Assembly (NCBI GenBank): GCA_001873365.1
Contig: MNYZ01000033.1
Location: forward strand, 22,961-86,960
Reading direction: 5' to 3'
DNA length: 64,000 bases
Source: Oscillatoriales cyanobacterium CG2_30_40_61
GTDB taxonomy: Bacteria > Cyanobacteriota > Cyanobacteriia > Cyanobacteriales > Microcoleaceae
Shown here in pieces: positions 46,255 through 55,055 of the stretch; position 1 is the stretch's first letter, and each line of letters begins with the position of its first letter. Made by a program: the position numbers and the translations under genes. Under the pieces are notes generated by a model that saw only the letters and a list, made by a program, of their open reading frames with translations, made no database searches and was not told the origin of the DNA.

Positions 46255-46295
46255 CAGTTATCAGTCATCAGTTATCAGTTATCAGTTATCAGTTT
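46254..46295. repeat. Heptamer tandem repeat (tcagtta), 6 units
   Basis: tcagtta units, the second reading tcagtca and the last tcagttt, beginning at the radical SAM start codon and running upstream of it. Related fragments occur in most gaps of the ndhAIGE operon. Confidence 0.9.
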
Positions 46296-46328
46296 AAGAG
46301 TTAACAGTGCACAGTTAATAGTTCACAG

Positions 46329-46356
46329 GTAGAGACGTGCCATGGCGCGTCTCTAC
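46329..46356. repeat. Palindromic repeat gtagagacg...cgtctctac
   Basis: gtagagacg-tgccatggcg-cgtctctac forms a 9-bp perfect stem. A near-identical element lies at 55016-55045, in the gap between ndhI and ndhG. It lies downstream of psbJ and could serve as a terminator. Confidence 0.75.
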
Positions 46357-46371
46357 ACTGTTGATAACTGA

Positions 46372-46491
46372 TTAGAAGGAAGAACCTACACCCACATAGG
46401 AACCATAGAAAAACAAACCAACTACCACTAAAATGCCAGTTCCGGCAACAGTGGCGACTAACCACAAAGGAAGTCTACCTGATTGCAACAC
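46372..46491 (-). CDS. psbJ: Photosystem II reaction center protein J
   Basis: A 39-residue single-helix subunit of photosystem II that helps plastoquinone exchange and stable assembly. On the minus strand it reads [17 protein letters not shown] and then a hydrophobic helix with [15 protein letters not shown], matching PsbJ. The start is GTG, decided by gagg 8 bp upstream. It is the last gene of the rubA-ycf48-psbEFLJ operon, 160 bp after psbL; that spacer is larger than usual and contains no further gene. Confidence 0.93.
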   Translation of the reverse strand: MLQSGRLPLWLVATVAGTGILVVVGLFFYGSYVGVGSSF

Positions 46492-46651
46492 AGTTATTAC
46501 CTCGTGAATTCAAAGTTTAATTGACAAGGGATTTGAGATTTTGGATAGGGGATTTAGGATAAATATTTTATAAAAAAATATGTTTCTTCAATCAACGTTC
46601 GCGAAGCGTCACGAAGTGAATCCAAAATCGTTAAATCGAGAAAAAATCCAG

Positions 46652-46771
46652 TTAGTTAAAGAAATAACTGGAGAACAAAATACCCACAACAAAAACCAAC
46701 AGCAAACCCAAATAGAGTGAAGTTCTGTTCAGCTCCACGGGTTGGCGATTAGGATTATTACTGCGATCCAT
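46652..46771 (-). CDS. psbL: Photosystem II reaction center protein L
   Basis: A 39-residue thylakoid protein, [20 protein letters not shown] followed by one helix ending LFSSYFFN, the standard PsbL sequence. It stabilises the dimer and the QA side of photosystem II. It lies 10 bp downstream of psbF on the same strand, with an ggag-type ribosome binding site (ggagactaact) before the ATG. Confidence 0.96.
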   Translation of the reverse strand: MDRSNNPNRQPVELNRTSLYLGLLLVFVVGILFSSYFFN

Positions 46772-46781
46772 AGTTAGTCTC

Positions 46782-46919
46782 CTATCGTTGAATAAATTGC
46801 ATAGCCGCGATCGCACCTAGGAAAAAAACCGAAGGTACTGCTAAAGTATGAACTGCTAACCAACGAACACTAAAAATCGGATAACTTATGGGTTCATTGG
46901 AACCGCTACCTGTTGCCAT
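46782..46919 (-). CDS. psbF: Cytochrome b559 beta subunit
   Basis: A 45-residue thylakoid subunit. It has the conserved [19 protein letters not shown] with the haem-ligand His, and [11 protein letters not shown] at the C terminus. It pairs with PsbE to bind the b559 haem in photosystem II. The ATG at 46919 is preceded by gaggagt. It is 21 bp downstream of psbE and 10 bp upstream of psbL. Confidence 0.97.
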   Translation of the reverse strand: MATGSGSNEPISYPIFSVRWLAVHTLAVPSVFFLGAIAAMQFIQR

Positions 46920-46940
46920 CTTATTAAACTCCTCTGTTAA

Positions 46941-47189
46941 CTATTTACTCGTAAAATCGCCAATTTGTGATTTGCTAGTAAAGCGATCACTTACAATCGG
47001 AATTTCCTGCCGTTGTTGAGTAAAATACTCATCGGGGCGAGGAGTTCCAAAGGTATCGTAAGCCAGACCCGTACTGACAAACAGCCAACCCGCGACAAAT
47101 AAAGCCGGAATTGTAATACTGTGAATTACCCAATACCGGATACTGGTAATAATATCTCCAAAAGGACGCTCTCCAGTTGTACCTGACAT
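46941..47189 (-). CDS. psbE: Cytochrome b559 alpha subunit
   Basis: An 82-residue thylakoid protein with [20 protein letters not shown] at the N terminus, the haem His in [19 protein letters not shown] and the lumenal tail [13 protein letters not shown]. With PsbF it forms cytochrome b559. It is the first psb gene of the operon after ycf48 (98 bp). Confidence 0.98.
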   Translation of the reverse strand: MSGTTGERPFGDIITSIRYWVIHSITIPALFVAGWLFVSTGLAYDTFGTPRPDEYFTQQRQEIPIVSDRFTSKSQIGDFTSK

Positions 47190-47287
47190 CGTTAAATCTC
47201 CTCAAGGAACGGTTAACACTTAAATCTAATCATACGGGAGCAGGGAATGTGGAACAAGCCTACTCCATGGATTTCCTCCGAATCGGT

Positions 47288-48295
47288 TTAAGCCGTTTTT
47301 GGAGTAGAACCCTGATAACGAAGTAAAGCCCCCCGTTGACCCAGGACATAACCCTGTTCCGAATCAAGGAACTTAATTTTGTAAAGGTTAGACGGGACGT
47401 TTTGCACTGACCCATCTTTTTGCCAAGTCTTACCCCCATCCAAACTACAGAGGAGGTTTCCACTACCACCACTAACCCAAATTTCCTCTGGGGTGCGATA
47501 GGCTAAATCCAAAAATCCCCAACTGGTTGAATATTCCGGGTTAATCGGTTCTCCCCACTCCGTAGGATTTTCCGGGTCGGTAAACCGCAATTCACCTCCG
47601 CGAGCAATCATCCACAGACGACCATCCTGACCAAAACCAATTTTCTCCAATCGCTTAGAACTAAAACGATTATGGGGTTCCCAGGCTTGAGATCCCGGTT
47701 CCCAAGTGGAGTAAAAATTACCCTTCGCCGAAACGCTAATATAGCGACCATCATCAGCGCGGGATAAATTTCTGACAAAACCCACCGCATCTTCAACCAG
47801 GGCTGTCCAACTTTTCCCGCCGTCTTCGGTTTGGTAAATTGCCCCCAAATCCGTAGTCATTTCCGCACTATTAGGACTCAGAGCCTCAATACTATAGGGG
47901 CCTCCGGGCAACTTAGCATTCAGAAGAATCCGATCCCAAGTTTCGCCTTCATTAGTCGTATGCAGCAGAATCGAGGGAAGTCCCACAATCCAACCCTCAG
48001 CCCCATTAAAGCTAATCGAGTTAAAGCGAACTTTTTCTTCCCCTAAATCCAGTTGTTTGACGTCCCAATGGTCACCGCCATCAGTTGTTTCCAGTAGGGT
48101 AGCATCACTGCCCACCACCCAACCCCGTTGGGGATTAGTTCCGGTAAAGGCAATATCAGCTAAATTGGCTTGGGTTCCCGTGGCAACCACTTCCCAGGGG
48201 TTGTAACTGAGTTCGGGTAAGTATCGACAGCTAACACAGATGAGAGATACTGTCAATACTATAACGATTTTTTTCAGAAATTTAACAATGTGCAT
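47288..48295 (-). CDS. ycf48: Photosystem II assembly factor Ycf48
   Basis: Lumenal seven-bladed beta-propeller that assists D1 insertion and early photosystem II assembly. The repeated propeller pattern is clear (GWVVGSDATLLETTDGGDHW, GWIVGLPSILLHTTNEGETW, AIYQTEDGGKSW, GSGNLLCSLDGGKTW). The N terminus is a signal peptide with a Cys in a lipobox-like position (LICVSC). The frame opens at a TTG (48304), but ATG 48295 is the likelier start. Length is 335 residues. It sits between rubA and psbE, the usual cyanobacterial order. Confidence 0.96.
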   Translation of the reverse strand: MHIVKFLKKIVIVLTVSLICVSCRYLPELSYNPWEVVATGTQANLADIAFTGTNPQRGWVVGSDATLLETTDGGDHWDVKQLDLGEEKVRFNSISFNGAEGWIVGLPSILLHTTNEGETWDRILLNAKLPGGPYSIEALSPNSAEMTTDLGAIYQTEDGGKSWTALVEDAVGFVRNLSRADDGRYISVSAKGNFYSTWEPGSQAWEPHNRFSSKRLEKIGFGQDGRLWMIARGGELRFTDPENPTEWGEPINPEYSTSWGFLDLAYRTPEEIWVSGGSGNLLCSLDGGKTWQKDGSVQNVPSNLYKIKFLDSEQGYVLGQRGALLRYQGSTPKTA

Positions 48296-48320
48296 CAGAT
48301 TCAAAGAAATTTTAACTCCC

Positions 48321-48650
48321 TCAACTTAAGCCATACAAACTCATAAAGAACAAAAATCCCAAGGCCAAGGCCCCAAAAATCAGGAGATTCTTTTGCTCGG
48401 CGGTCAAGGTATTTACCCCCAAACCAAAACCTTGATTTTCCTCAAACCCCGAGGGGTTTTCCTGAGAACCAATATTGATAAACTGGCTGGAGGGAGCGCC
48501 ACAAACTGGACAACGCCACTTTTTGGGTAAATCGGTAAACGCTGTTCCGGCCGGAACATTGGAACTCCCTTTAGTTGGCTCGTAGACATAGCCACAAGCC
48601 TTACACTCATGGCGATCAAGAACCTTAACTTCAGTGGCTGGATCACTCAT
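48321..48650 (-). CDS. rubA: Membrane-anchored rubredoxin
   Basis: A 109-residue protein. The rubredoxin iron site is made by CKACGYVY and CPVCGAP (four Cys), and a C-terminal helix (LLIFGALALGFLFFMSLYG) anchors it in the thylakoid membrane. RubA is needed for photosystem II (and in some species photosystem I) assembly. It is the promoter-proximal gene of the rubA-ycf48-psbEFLJ operon, 25 bp before ycf48. Confidence 0.97.
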   Translation of the reverse strand: MSDPATEVKVLDRHECKACGYVYEPTKGSSNVPAGTAFTDLPKKWRCPVCGAPSSQFINIGSQENPSGFEENQGFGLGVNTLTAEQKNLLIFGALALGFLFFMSLYGLS

Positions 48651-48905
48651 AACTTCAAAACTGGATGAGCTTGAGATTATTAAAATAACTATTAAATAAT
48701 ATTACAAAATTTGAGCAAATCACAACAGACCTTCCAACATCAGGAGCAACAACCGATTTAGATTAATTATCCTCACATATAGGGTTACAACCCCAAATTT
48801 GCCTAAGTCCGGTTTAAGATTTCCCCGTGACATCGAAGATTAACGGTGGGAGTATGTCAAAATGTAAAAAATCAGTTACAAACTTAGAGCGATCTGTGAT
48901 TTATT
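48651..48905. other. Divergent promoter region between rubA and ndhC operons
   Basis: A 255-bp AT-rich gap from which the photosystem II operon (minus) and ndhCKJ (plus) diverge. Promoters for both must lie here, but I see no box pair I would stake a call on. No repeats or RNA genes. Confidence 0.6.
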
Positions 48906-49268
48906 GTGTTTGTTCTTAGTGGCTACGAATACTTTTTAGGCTTCCTAATCCTATGCAGCCTAGTTCCCATCCTGGCTTTGAGTGCTTCCAAGGTCTTAGG
49001 GCCTAAAAGTCGGCGGGGTGCCCGTCACACCACCTACGAGTCAGGAAACGAACCCATTGGAGGAGCATGGATTCAATTCAACATCCGATACTATATGTTC
49101 GCCTTGGTGTTTGTCATTTTCGATGTTGAAACCGTGTTCCTCTACCCTTGGGCCGTTGTCTTCCACAATTTGGGACTCTTGGCTTTTATTGAAGCCTTGA
49201 TTTTTATTTCAATTCTTGTCATTGCACTGGTTTACGCCTGGCGTAAAGGTGCTTTGGAATGGTCATAG
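48906..49268 (+). CDS. ndhC: NDH-1 subunit C (subunit 3)
   Basis: A 120-residue, three-helix membrane subunit of the cyanobacterial NDH-1 complex, which carries electrons from ferredoxin to plastoquinone in respiration, cyclic flow and CO2 uptake. The family core [41 protein letters not shown] is partly visible as the charged loop and second helix, and it ends [10 protein letters not shown]. Start codon is GTG ([10 protein letters not shown]). Its stop overlaps ndhK by 10 bp. Confidence 0.97.
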   Translation: MFVLSGYEYFLGFLILCSLVPILALSASKVLGPKSRRGARHTTYESGNEPIGGAWIQFNIRYYMFALVFVIFDVETVFLYPWAVVFHNLGLLAFIEALIFISILVIALVYAWRKGALEWS

Positions 49269-50005
49269 ACATTGATAAAACCATGACTCAAAGCGTTTCA
49301 CCCGAAATGGAAAAAATTATTAACCCCGTTGAGCGACCCCAAGTAACTCAGGAACTCTCGGAAAACGTGATCCTGACCACGGTGGATGATCTTTACAACT
49401 GGGCCAGGCTCTCTAGCTTATGGCCCCTGTTATACGGGACAGCCTGTTGTTTTATTGAATTTGCCGGTTTAATTGGTTCTCGGTTTGACTTCGACCGTTT
49501 CGGTCTAGTACCCCGGTCTAGTCCTCGACAAGCGGATTTACTGATTACCGCCGGAACCATTACCATGAAATACGCCCCGATTTTGGTGCGTTTGTATGAG
49601 CAAATGCCCGAACCTAAGTATGTGATTGCTATGGGGGCTTGTACAGTCACCGGGGGTATGTTTAGTATGGACTCCCCCTCGGCGGTGCGGGGTGTGGATA
49701 AATTAATTCCCGTAGATGTTTATATTCCGGGGTGTCCTCCCCGTCCTGAAGCCATTATTGATGCGGTGATCAAACTGCGGAAGAAAGTAGCCAATGATTC
49801 CCTCCAGGAGCGGGCCAATCTTCAACAAACCCATCGCTATTACACCCGCCCCCACAACATGAAACCTGTGGAGCCGATTTTAACCGGTAAATATTTGGTG
49901 ACAGAATCCCGTCAGGTTCCCCCCAAACAGTTGACCGAAGCCATGGGAGGAGCAGTTCCCCCAGCCCTAATTGCTGAACCAGCCCGGGAGGAAAAACGTG
50001 GATAA
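49259..50005 (+). CDS. ndhK: NDH-1 subunit K (NuoB-type, N2 cluster)
   Basis: A 248-residue peripheral subunit that binds the terminal [4Fe-4S] cluster N2. Cysteines lie in [17 protein letters not shown] and PGCPPRPE. The ATG at 49259 overlaps ndhC; another ATG eight codons on (49283, MTQSV) is an alternative start. The Pro/Ala-rich C terminus overlaps the ndhJ start. Part of the ndhCKJ operon. Confidence 0.97.
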   Translation: MVIDIDKTMTQSVSPEMEKIINPVERPQVTQELSENVILTTVDDLYNWARLSSLWPLLYGTACCFIEFAGLIGSRFDFDRFGLVPRSSPRQADLLITAGTITMKYAPILVRLYEQMPEPKYVIAMGACTVTGGMFSMDSPSAVRGVDKLIPVDVYIPGCPPRPEAIIDAVIKLRKKVANDSLQERANLQQTHRYYTRPHNMKPVEPILTGKYLVTESRQVPPKQLTEAMGGAVPPALIAEPAREEKRG

Positions 50006-50501
50006 CACCGAAGCACCAATAGTTGAAGCCGGGAAAGTCTCCCAGTGGTTGAGTGAAAATGGTTTTGAGCAAGAATCCCTCGGCCCGAATGCCATGGGGG
50101 TAGAAATCATTAAAGTTGATCGAGACTACTTGATTCCCCTTGCCACTGCCCTGTATGCTTATGGGTTTAACTGCTTACGTTGTCAATGTGCCTATGATGC
50201 TGGCCCTGGGGATGCCCTCGTCAGTGTTTATCATTTAGTTAAGATTGAAGATGATGTGGAACAAGCTCCGGAAATCTGCGTCAAGGTCTTCGTTCCCCGG
50301 GATGACCCCAGAGTCCCGTCAGTCTACTGGATATGGAAAGCAGCCGATTTTCAGGAGCGAGAATCCTACGATATGTATGGTATCGTCTACGAAGGTCATC
50401 CTAATCTGAAACGGATTCTCATGCCTGAAGATTGGGTGGGTTGGCCTTTAAGAAAAGATTATATCTCTCCTGATTTCCATGAGTTGCAAGATGCCTATTA
50501 G
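49998..50501 (+). CDS. ndhJ: NDH-1 subunit J (NuoC-type)
   Basis: A 167-residue peripheral-arm subunit. Core family sequence is [46 protein letters not shown] and [19 protein letters not shown]. The frame stays open upstream to 49971, but gggagg followed 6 bp later by GTG at 49998 (VDNTEAP) decides the start, overlapping ndhK by 8 bp. It is the last gene of ndhCKJ. Confidence 0.96.
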   Translation: MDNTEAPIVEAGKVSQWLSENGFEQESLGPNAMGVEIIKVDRDYLIPLATALYAYGFNCLRCQCAYDAGPGDALVSVYHLVKIEDDVEQAPEICVKVFVPRDDPRVPSVYWIWKAADFQERESYDMYGIVYEGHPNLKRILMPEDWVGWPLRKDYISPDFHELQDAY

Positions 50502-50731
50502 GGGCAAGGTGTAATTCAATCTGGCGATCAAAATTGCCAGATCCCTAGGAAGTCTGATATAGTTGCCTACGATAATGTAGAATTCATATCTTGCTTGGAC
50601 TGGATACACCCTGGTGATTCCGCTTAAGGGTTGTAGTTGAAGGTTGAGCATCGGGTTCTACCCTAATTCACACGGAATCAGTCTAGGTTTTCGATGCGTT
50701 TCGCAATTCACTCTGGTGGAGGAGTCTAATC
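50502..50731. other. Structured leader region of the SdrD-B-like gene
   Basis: No gene. A short hairpin tctggc...gccaga at 50520-50541 may end the ndh transcript. A second inverted repeat, tgattccg (50615-50622) with cggaatca (50673-50680), encloses a small gggt-tct-accc hairpin, suggesting a folded 5' leader. Confidence 0.4.
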
Positions 50732-52345
50732 GTGAGTATTCTCAACGGTACAACATTTAATGATATTAATTTCAACGGCATCTTTGATGCTGGAGACGCG
50801 GCACTGCCCAATGTGACTGTCTTTTTAGATAGTAATGGCAATGGTTTACCTGAAGGGTTAGAACAGGTTACTGTCACCGACATTAATGGTATTTATTCGT
50901 TTCCCAACCTGGCCGCAGGAAGTTACGTCGTAGGACAAATTGTTCCTCCAGGTTTCACTCGGTCAACTCCGGCAAATCCAGTTGTTCTGACCGGAGGCGC
51001 TGATCTAGCTACATTTAATATTGCAAACACCGGAGCCATTGCTCCTATTGTTCCGTCTTTGACTGGAAATATTTCTGGGGTTGTCTTTGTAGATAATAAT
51101 TTACAAGGAAGCTATAAATACGTCTACGATCAAGACGGCAAAATTGTTAGCGTCAGTAATGAGGTTAACACTTTCGATCAAAACGGCAACCTGATTAGCA
51201 CCTCCAATGGGTTTAACTCAGCTAATCAGCTATATGATCCCTTTCAGGATGCCACCTTACCTAATATTCCGGTCTACATTGACCTGAACAACGATGGTTT
51301 CTTGAATGCGAATGAACCTAAGACTTTAACCAATGAAGCCGGGTTTTATAACTTCAACGTTCTACCCACTGGTAACTACCTGGTAAGAACTGCTTTAGCT
51401 TCTGAGAAGGTGACAGGAGCAAACACCATTCTGGGTGATTTAGTAAAAACAACCAATAGTCCTTTAGTGGTTAATGTCCTTGGCGGAACAACCACAAGAG
51501 CCGATTTAGGAGTTGTTGTTCCTAATAGTGTTTACGGTAAAGTCATTAATGACCTGAATGGAAATGGTGTCCCAGAGTCAACGGAACCAGGAATTGCCGG
51601 CGTTAACGTCTTTATTGATACTAACGGGAATAACGTCTTTGACTTAGGCGAAAAGTCTACCCTGAGTGGTAGCGATGGAGCCTACATCATCAAAAGCTTA
51701 GACACTAACGTTGGACAACAATCTAACGAAATCTTGGCTCAAAATCCCTATCTAGCCTATCAACTTTTAGTTGATCCTCTGTCTGTAGCTAACACCTTCC
51801 CGGTGACTTCAGTTCCTCCCACCGCAGCCTACGTTAGAACTTCACCTCTACCGGGAGCTACAGTTGATGCTCCGGTGATTCCCGAAGGTTCTGCTCAGGC
51901 TAACTTCCTGTATGCTTTTGCTCCAACAGCAAGTGCCGTCTTACCGGACAGCATTACCGGATTTGTGTTCAATGACTTGAATGCTGATGGGATTCTGCAA
52001 CCGGGTGAACCTAACCGATCTGGATCCGAAGTCTATGTTGACTTGAACAACAACGCCAAAAAAGATACAGGCGAGCCGGCTTCGATTACCGATGCGGCGG
52101 GTTCCTTTGGTTTCTTGAACCTTCCCACTCCTGGTGATTATGTTGTGCGGACAACGGATGATTTCCTCACCACCGCCGTTCCCAATGTCATCTTAGGCCC
52201 CGGTCAAGCCTCACAGCTTGCTATCGGTCTGTCTACCTTTGAACCGAGTCCTGCGGTTAACCAAAACGCTTTGGTTCCTATTCCTGGAGTTCCAGTTGTT
52301 AACCAAAACGTCTTCGTTCCTAACACTGTATTCCCAATCGTTTAA
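50732..52345 (+). CDS. SdrD B-like repeat protein with calcium-binding loops
   Basis: A 537-residue acidic repeat protein built from about four SdrD B-like/prealbumin-type beta domains. Each has a calcium-type loop such as DINFNGIFDAGD, DSNGNGLPEGLE, DLNNDGFLNANE, DLNGNGVPE and DLNADGILQPGE, followed by VTDINGIYSFPNLAAGSYVV-type strands. No signal peptide or anchor is visible and the start is GTG (ggagga 8 bp upstream), so it would need type I secretion or would remain inside. The C-terminal VVNQNVFVPNTVFPIV may serve as a secretion signal. Likely a surface or adhesin-like protein. Confidence 0.8.
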   Translation: MSILNGTTFNDINFNGIFDAGDAALPNVTVFLDSNGNGLPEGLEQVTVTDINGIYSFPNLAAGSYVVGQIVPPGFTRSTPANPVVLTGGADLATFNIANTGAIAPIVPSLTGNISGVVFVDNNLQGSYKYVYDQDGKIVSVSNEVNTFDQNGNLISTSNGFNSANQLYDPFQDATLPNIPVYIDLNNDGFLNANEPKTLTNEAGFYNFNVLPTGNYLVRTALASEKVTGANTILGDLVKTTNSPLVVNVLGGTTTRADLGVVVPNSVYGKVINDLNGNGVPESTEPGIAGVNVFIDTNGNNVFDLGEKSTLSGSDGAYIIKSLDTNVGQQSNEILAQNPYLAYQLLVDPLSVANTFPVTSVPPTAAYVRTSPLPGATVDAPVIPEGSAQANFLYAFAPTASAVLPDSITGFVFNDLNADGILQPGEPNRSGSEVYVDLNNNAKKDTGEPASITDAAGSFGFLNLPTPGDYVVRTTDDFLTTAVPNVILGPGQASQLAIGLSTFEPSPAVNQNALVPIPGVPVVNQNVFVPNTVFPIV

Positions 52346-52386
52346 ATGGGGTAATGGATTGATTGATCAATCTGTTTAATTAATCT

Positions 52387-52440
52387 TCATCCTAGAAAAG
52401 CATTAACCTTAAAAATGGGTTAATTTATTTCCTAGGATGA
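52387..52440 (+). terminator. Terminator after the SdrD B-like gene
   Basis: tcatcctag (52387-52395) pairs with ctaggatga (52432-52440), enclosing ttaacc/ggttaa, and is followed by tattttttgg. Confidence 0.8.
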
Positions 52441-52463
52441 TATTTTTTGGCAGGGTACAAGTA

Positions 52464-52492
52464 TTCCGGCGTTCCGGTGTTCCGGTGTTCCC
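52464..52492. repeat. 8-bp tandem repeat (ttccggtg)
   Basis: ttccggcg-ttccggtg-ttccggtg-ttccc. Three and a half units with an 8-bp period, in the gap before the M16 peptidase gene. Confidence 0.75.
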
Positions 52493-52592
52493 TAGTTCTA
52501 TAGGAATTTTGTATCCAGGGACTCAGATTTTCTCTACTACTGCTGATTAATTTGGAGTAGGCTAAATTAAGTGGAGTTTAACTTAAAATAAT

Positions 52593-53855
52593 TTGTCTCA
52601 AGTTTTGACAACTTCAACGTTTCCCGCCAAAACTTTTAAGCTGAACAATGGTTTAACGGTGATTCATCAACAAATGACCGCTACCCCAGTTGTCGTTGTT
52701 GATGTCTGGGTAAGGGCTGGTGCAATTTATGAACCGGATATGTGGTCAGGGATGGCGCATTTTTTGGAACACATGATTTTTAAAGGCACGGATTGGATTG
52801 GGCCGGGGATGTTCGATCAAGTGATTGAAAGTTGCGGCGGTGTCGCTAATGCTGCTACCAGTCACGATTATGCCCATTTTTATATTACAACCGCCGTTCA
52901 GTATTTAGAGGAAACCTTAAACGCCTTGGGGGAGTTGCTGCTCCATGCAAGTATTCCCGATGGTGAGTTTAATCGAGAACGGGATGTGGTTTTAGAAGAA
53001 ATTCGTCAGGCTCAAGATGATCCCGATTGGCTGAGTTTTCAGGTCTTAATGGAAACGGTATATGAGCGTCACCCCTACGGTCGTTCGGTTTTGGGAACAG
53101 AAGCCAAATTAATCGAGCGAGCGCCCCATGAAATGCGACGATTCCATCAATGTCGCTACCAACCGGAGAATATGGCTGTGGTAATGATTGGGGATGTGAC
53201 CGAACAACAAGCCCTAGATTTGGTGAATCAGGCTTTTGGTAATTTTTTACCCCCAACCACTTACACCCATCTTTTTGAGGTGGTGCAACCCCGCATTCAG
53301 GGAATTCATCGTCGGGAACTGCGTTTACCCTATGTTGAAGAAGCCCGTTTAACCTTAGCTTGGACTGGGCCAGGGGTGGAAAACTTAAGACAAGCCTATG
53401 GACTAGATTTGCTTTCCTCCGTGATTGCGTCGGGAAGAACCTCTCGATTAGTCCAAAAACTACGGGAAAAATTGCAACTTGTCCATGATATTTCTAGTGA
53501 CTTTTCCTTACAACAAGAGTCCAGCTTATTTACAATTAGTGCTTTATTAGAACCTAGACATTTAGAAAAAGTAGAAGCCTTAATTTGTGAAGAAATTAAT
53601 CAGTTAAGAAACGAGCTAATTCAGAATCACCAATTGAGGACAAGTCAACGGTTTCTCTGTAATGACTATGCGTTTTCAACGGAGACACCCGGACAGTTAG
53701 CGGGATTATATGGATATTATTTTACCATCGCAGAACCGGAGATATCGGTAACTTATCCGGCTCAAATACAATCCTTTGACTCCTTAGAATTGCAAGCTGT
53801 TTTGAAAGAACTGCTGAATTTAGAAAACTATGCCGTGATGGTGGTTAAACCATAG
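52593..53855 (+). CDS. M16-family zinc metallopeptidase
   Basis: Peptidase of the pitrilysin/processing-protease family, 420 residues. The inverted zinc motif HFLEH (HxxEH) lies near residue 51, the third ligand is the Glu in ERDVVLEEIRQAQDDPDW about 75 residues later, and the C-terminal half repeats the fold without catalytic residues. The only reasonable start is TTG 52593. No signal peptide is seen. Cyanobacteria commonly carry two M16 genes in tandem; only one is here. Confidence 0.92.
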   Translation: MSQVLTTSTFPAKTFKLNNGLTVIHQQMTATPVVVVDVWVRAGAIYEPDMWSGMAHFLEHMIFKGTDWIGPGMFDQVIESCGGVANAATSHDYAHFYITTAVQYLEETLNALGELLLHASIPDGEFNRERDVVLEEIRQAQDDPDWLSFQVLMETVYERHPYGRSVLGTEAKLIERAPHEMRRFHQCRYQPENMAVVMIGDVTEQQALDLVNQAFGNFLPPTTYTHLFEVVQPRIQGIHRRELRLPYVEEARLTLAWTGPGVENLRQAYGLDLLSSVIASGRTSRLVQKLREKLQLVHDISSDFSLQQESSLFTISALLEPRHLEKVEALICEEINQLRNELIQNHQLRTSQRFLCNDYAFSTETPGQLAGLYGYYFTIAEPEISVTYPAQIQSFDSLELQAVLKELLNLENYAVMVVKP

Positions 53856-53906
53856 GATTTAAAGATTAACAGATTGATTTTGTTGATCCTTAAATCCTGA
53901 TTGGGT

Positions 53907-54218
53907 TTACCACTTTAACAAATTAAATTCTTCCATATCAATGGTATCCCGGTTGCGATAAATAGCCAGAACAATGGCTAAACCGACGGCGGCTTCGGCC
54001 GCAGCTACGGTAATTACAAACACGGTGAAGACTTGACCCCTAATATTGGCAGAATCTAAAAAATTAGAAAATGCCATTAGGTTCAAATTGACCGCATTCA
54101 ATAATAATTCAATCGACATCAAAACTCTAACGGCGTTACGGCTGGTAATTAAACCATAGATTCCAATACAAAAAAGAGCCGCCGCTATTAATAAAAAATA
54201 CTCCAGTTGTAATTGCAT
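53907..54218 (-). CDS. ndhE: NDH-1 subunit E (subunit 4L)
   Basis: A 103-residue three-helix membrane subunit, NuoK-like: [42 protein letters not shown] with the conserved Glu pair in the membrane used for proton pumping, and a [10 protein letters not shown] third helix. It is the last gene of the ndhAIGE operon. Confidence 0.97.
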   Translation of the reverse strand: MQLQLEYFLLIAAALFCIGIYGLITSRNAVRVLMSIELLLNAVNLNLMAFSNFLDSANIRGQVFTVFVITVAAAEAAVGLAIVLAIYRNRDTIDMEEFNLLKW

Positions 54219-54259
54219 AACTCTCTATTTTTCTCCAATTTTATTTTAATTCAAAAGTA

Positions 54260-54308
54260 GGGAACAGGGAACAGGGAACAGGGAACAGGGAATAGGGAAT
54301 AGGGAATA
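54260..54308. repeat. Heptamer tandem repeat (gggaaca/gggaata), 7 units
   Basis: Four gggaaca units followed by three gggaata units, all perfect, in the 116-bp gap between ndhG and ndhE, so probably transcribed inside the operon. Confidence 0.9.
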
Positions 54309-54334
54309 GAAAAAGTTTACCTCCCGGTGCTCCC

Positions 54335-54958
54335 CTACTCCCCTACTCCTGGCTGGCGATCGCTGGCTACGGAAATCAACTCGCGGGGGCGTTCCTGTAA
54401 GGTTAAAACCGGAGGTTCACTTTTTTGGGTGGGTAAAATATCAGAAATATAATCTCGACGGGCGAGAATAATTGCCCCCACCATCGCCATTAATAGAAAC
54501 ACCGAGGCTAACTCAAATGGTAATAAGAAATCACTAAAAAAGTGTTGCCCAATTAATGTAACTGAACCGCCCACGGGTTCAACAATTGGAGTAATTAACC
54601 AAGAAGTCGATAAGACCATGGTTCCTAATAGGGCAAATAGTCCCCCGCAGACAATGGCGGTTGCCCCCTTACGCAGCCAGTTGAAAGGCAGTTCTTTAAA
54701 GGTTTCTCTCTTGTTAACTAACATAATCCCGAATAGGATCAGAACATTAACCGAGCCCACATAAATTAAAACCTGGGCGGCGGCGACAAAATCAGCATTT
54801 AGGAGGATATATAATCCCGCCATGCTAATAAATGTACCCCCGAGTAAAAACGCAGAATAGACGATATTCCTGAGCAGCACCACACCTAAAGCTGTCCCAA
54901 TCATGATTACGGCTAATAAGCCAAAAGCAACAATTTGAACCCCTTCTGCTAAATTCAC
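54335..54958 (-). CDS. ndhG: NDH-1 subunit G (subunit 6)
   Basis: A 207-residue five-helix membrane subunit, NuoJ-like. It begins MNLAEGVQIVAFGLLAVIMIG and contains LNADFVAAAQVLIYVGSVNVLILFGIMLVNKRE, the family's conserved helix. The hydrophilic C terminus (about residues 170-207) is variable in the family. Second-last gene of ndhAIGE. Confidence 0.97.
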   Translation of the reverse strand: MNLAEGVQIVAFGLLAVIMIGTALGVVLLRNIVYSAFLLGGTFISMAGLYILLNADFVAAAQVLIYVGSVNVLILFGIMLVNKRETFKELPFNWLRKGATAIVCGGLFALLGTMVLSTSWLITPIVEPVGGSVTLIGQHFFSDFLLPFELASVFLLMAMVGAIILARRDYISDILPTQKSEPPVLTLQERPRELISVASDRQPGVGE

Positions 54959-54975
54959 AATTTCATCCTTATCAA

Positions 54976-55015
54976 TAATCAGTTTAATCAGTTATCAGTA
55001 ATCAGTTTAATCATT
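54976..55015. repeat. tcagtta-type repeat cluster between ndhI and ndhG
   Basis: Units tcagttt, tcagtta, tcagtaa and tcagttt interrupted by short spacers, directly beside the palindrome at 55016. Same family as the array at 46254. Confidence 0.65.
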
Positions 55016-55045
55016 GTAGAGACGTGCCACGGCGCGTCTCTCTAC
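55016..55045. repeat. Palindromic repeat gtagagacg...tctctac, second copy
   Basis: Near-identical to 46329-46356 (gtagagacgtgccatggcg with one change, and two extra bases in the right arm). Again it is next to tcagtta repeats. It falls inside the ndh operon, where a folded RNA could affect relative expression. Confidence 0.75.
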
Positions 55046-55055
55046 TCTACCAGCG

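Noticed and set aside
46493..46651. Extra psb gene between psbL and psbJ
   Set aside because: No helix-encoding frame with a start was found; the 160-bp spacer is AT-rich with a small inverted segment only.
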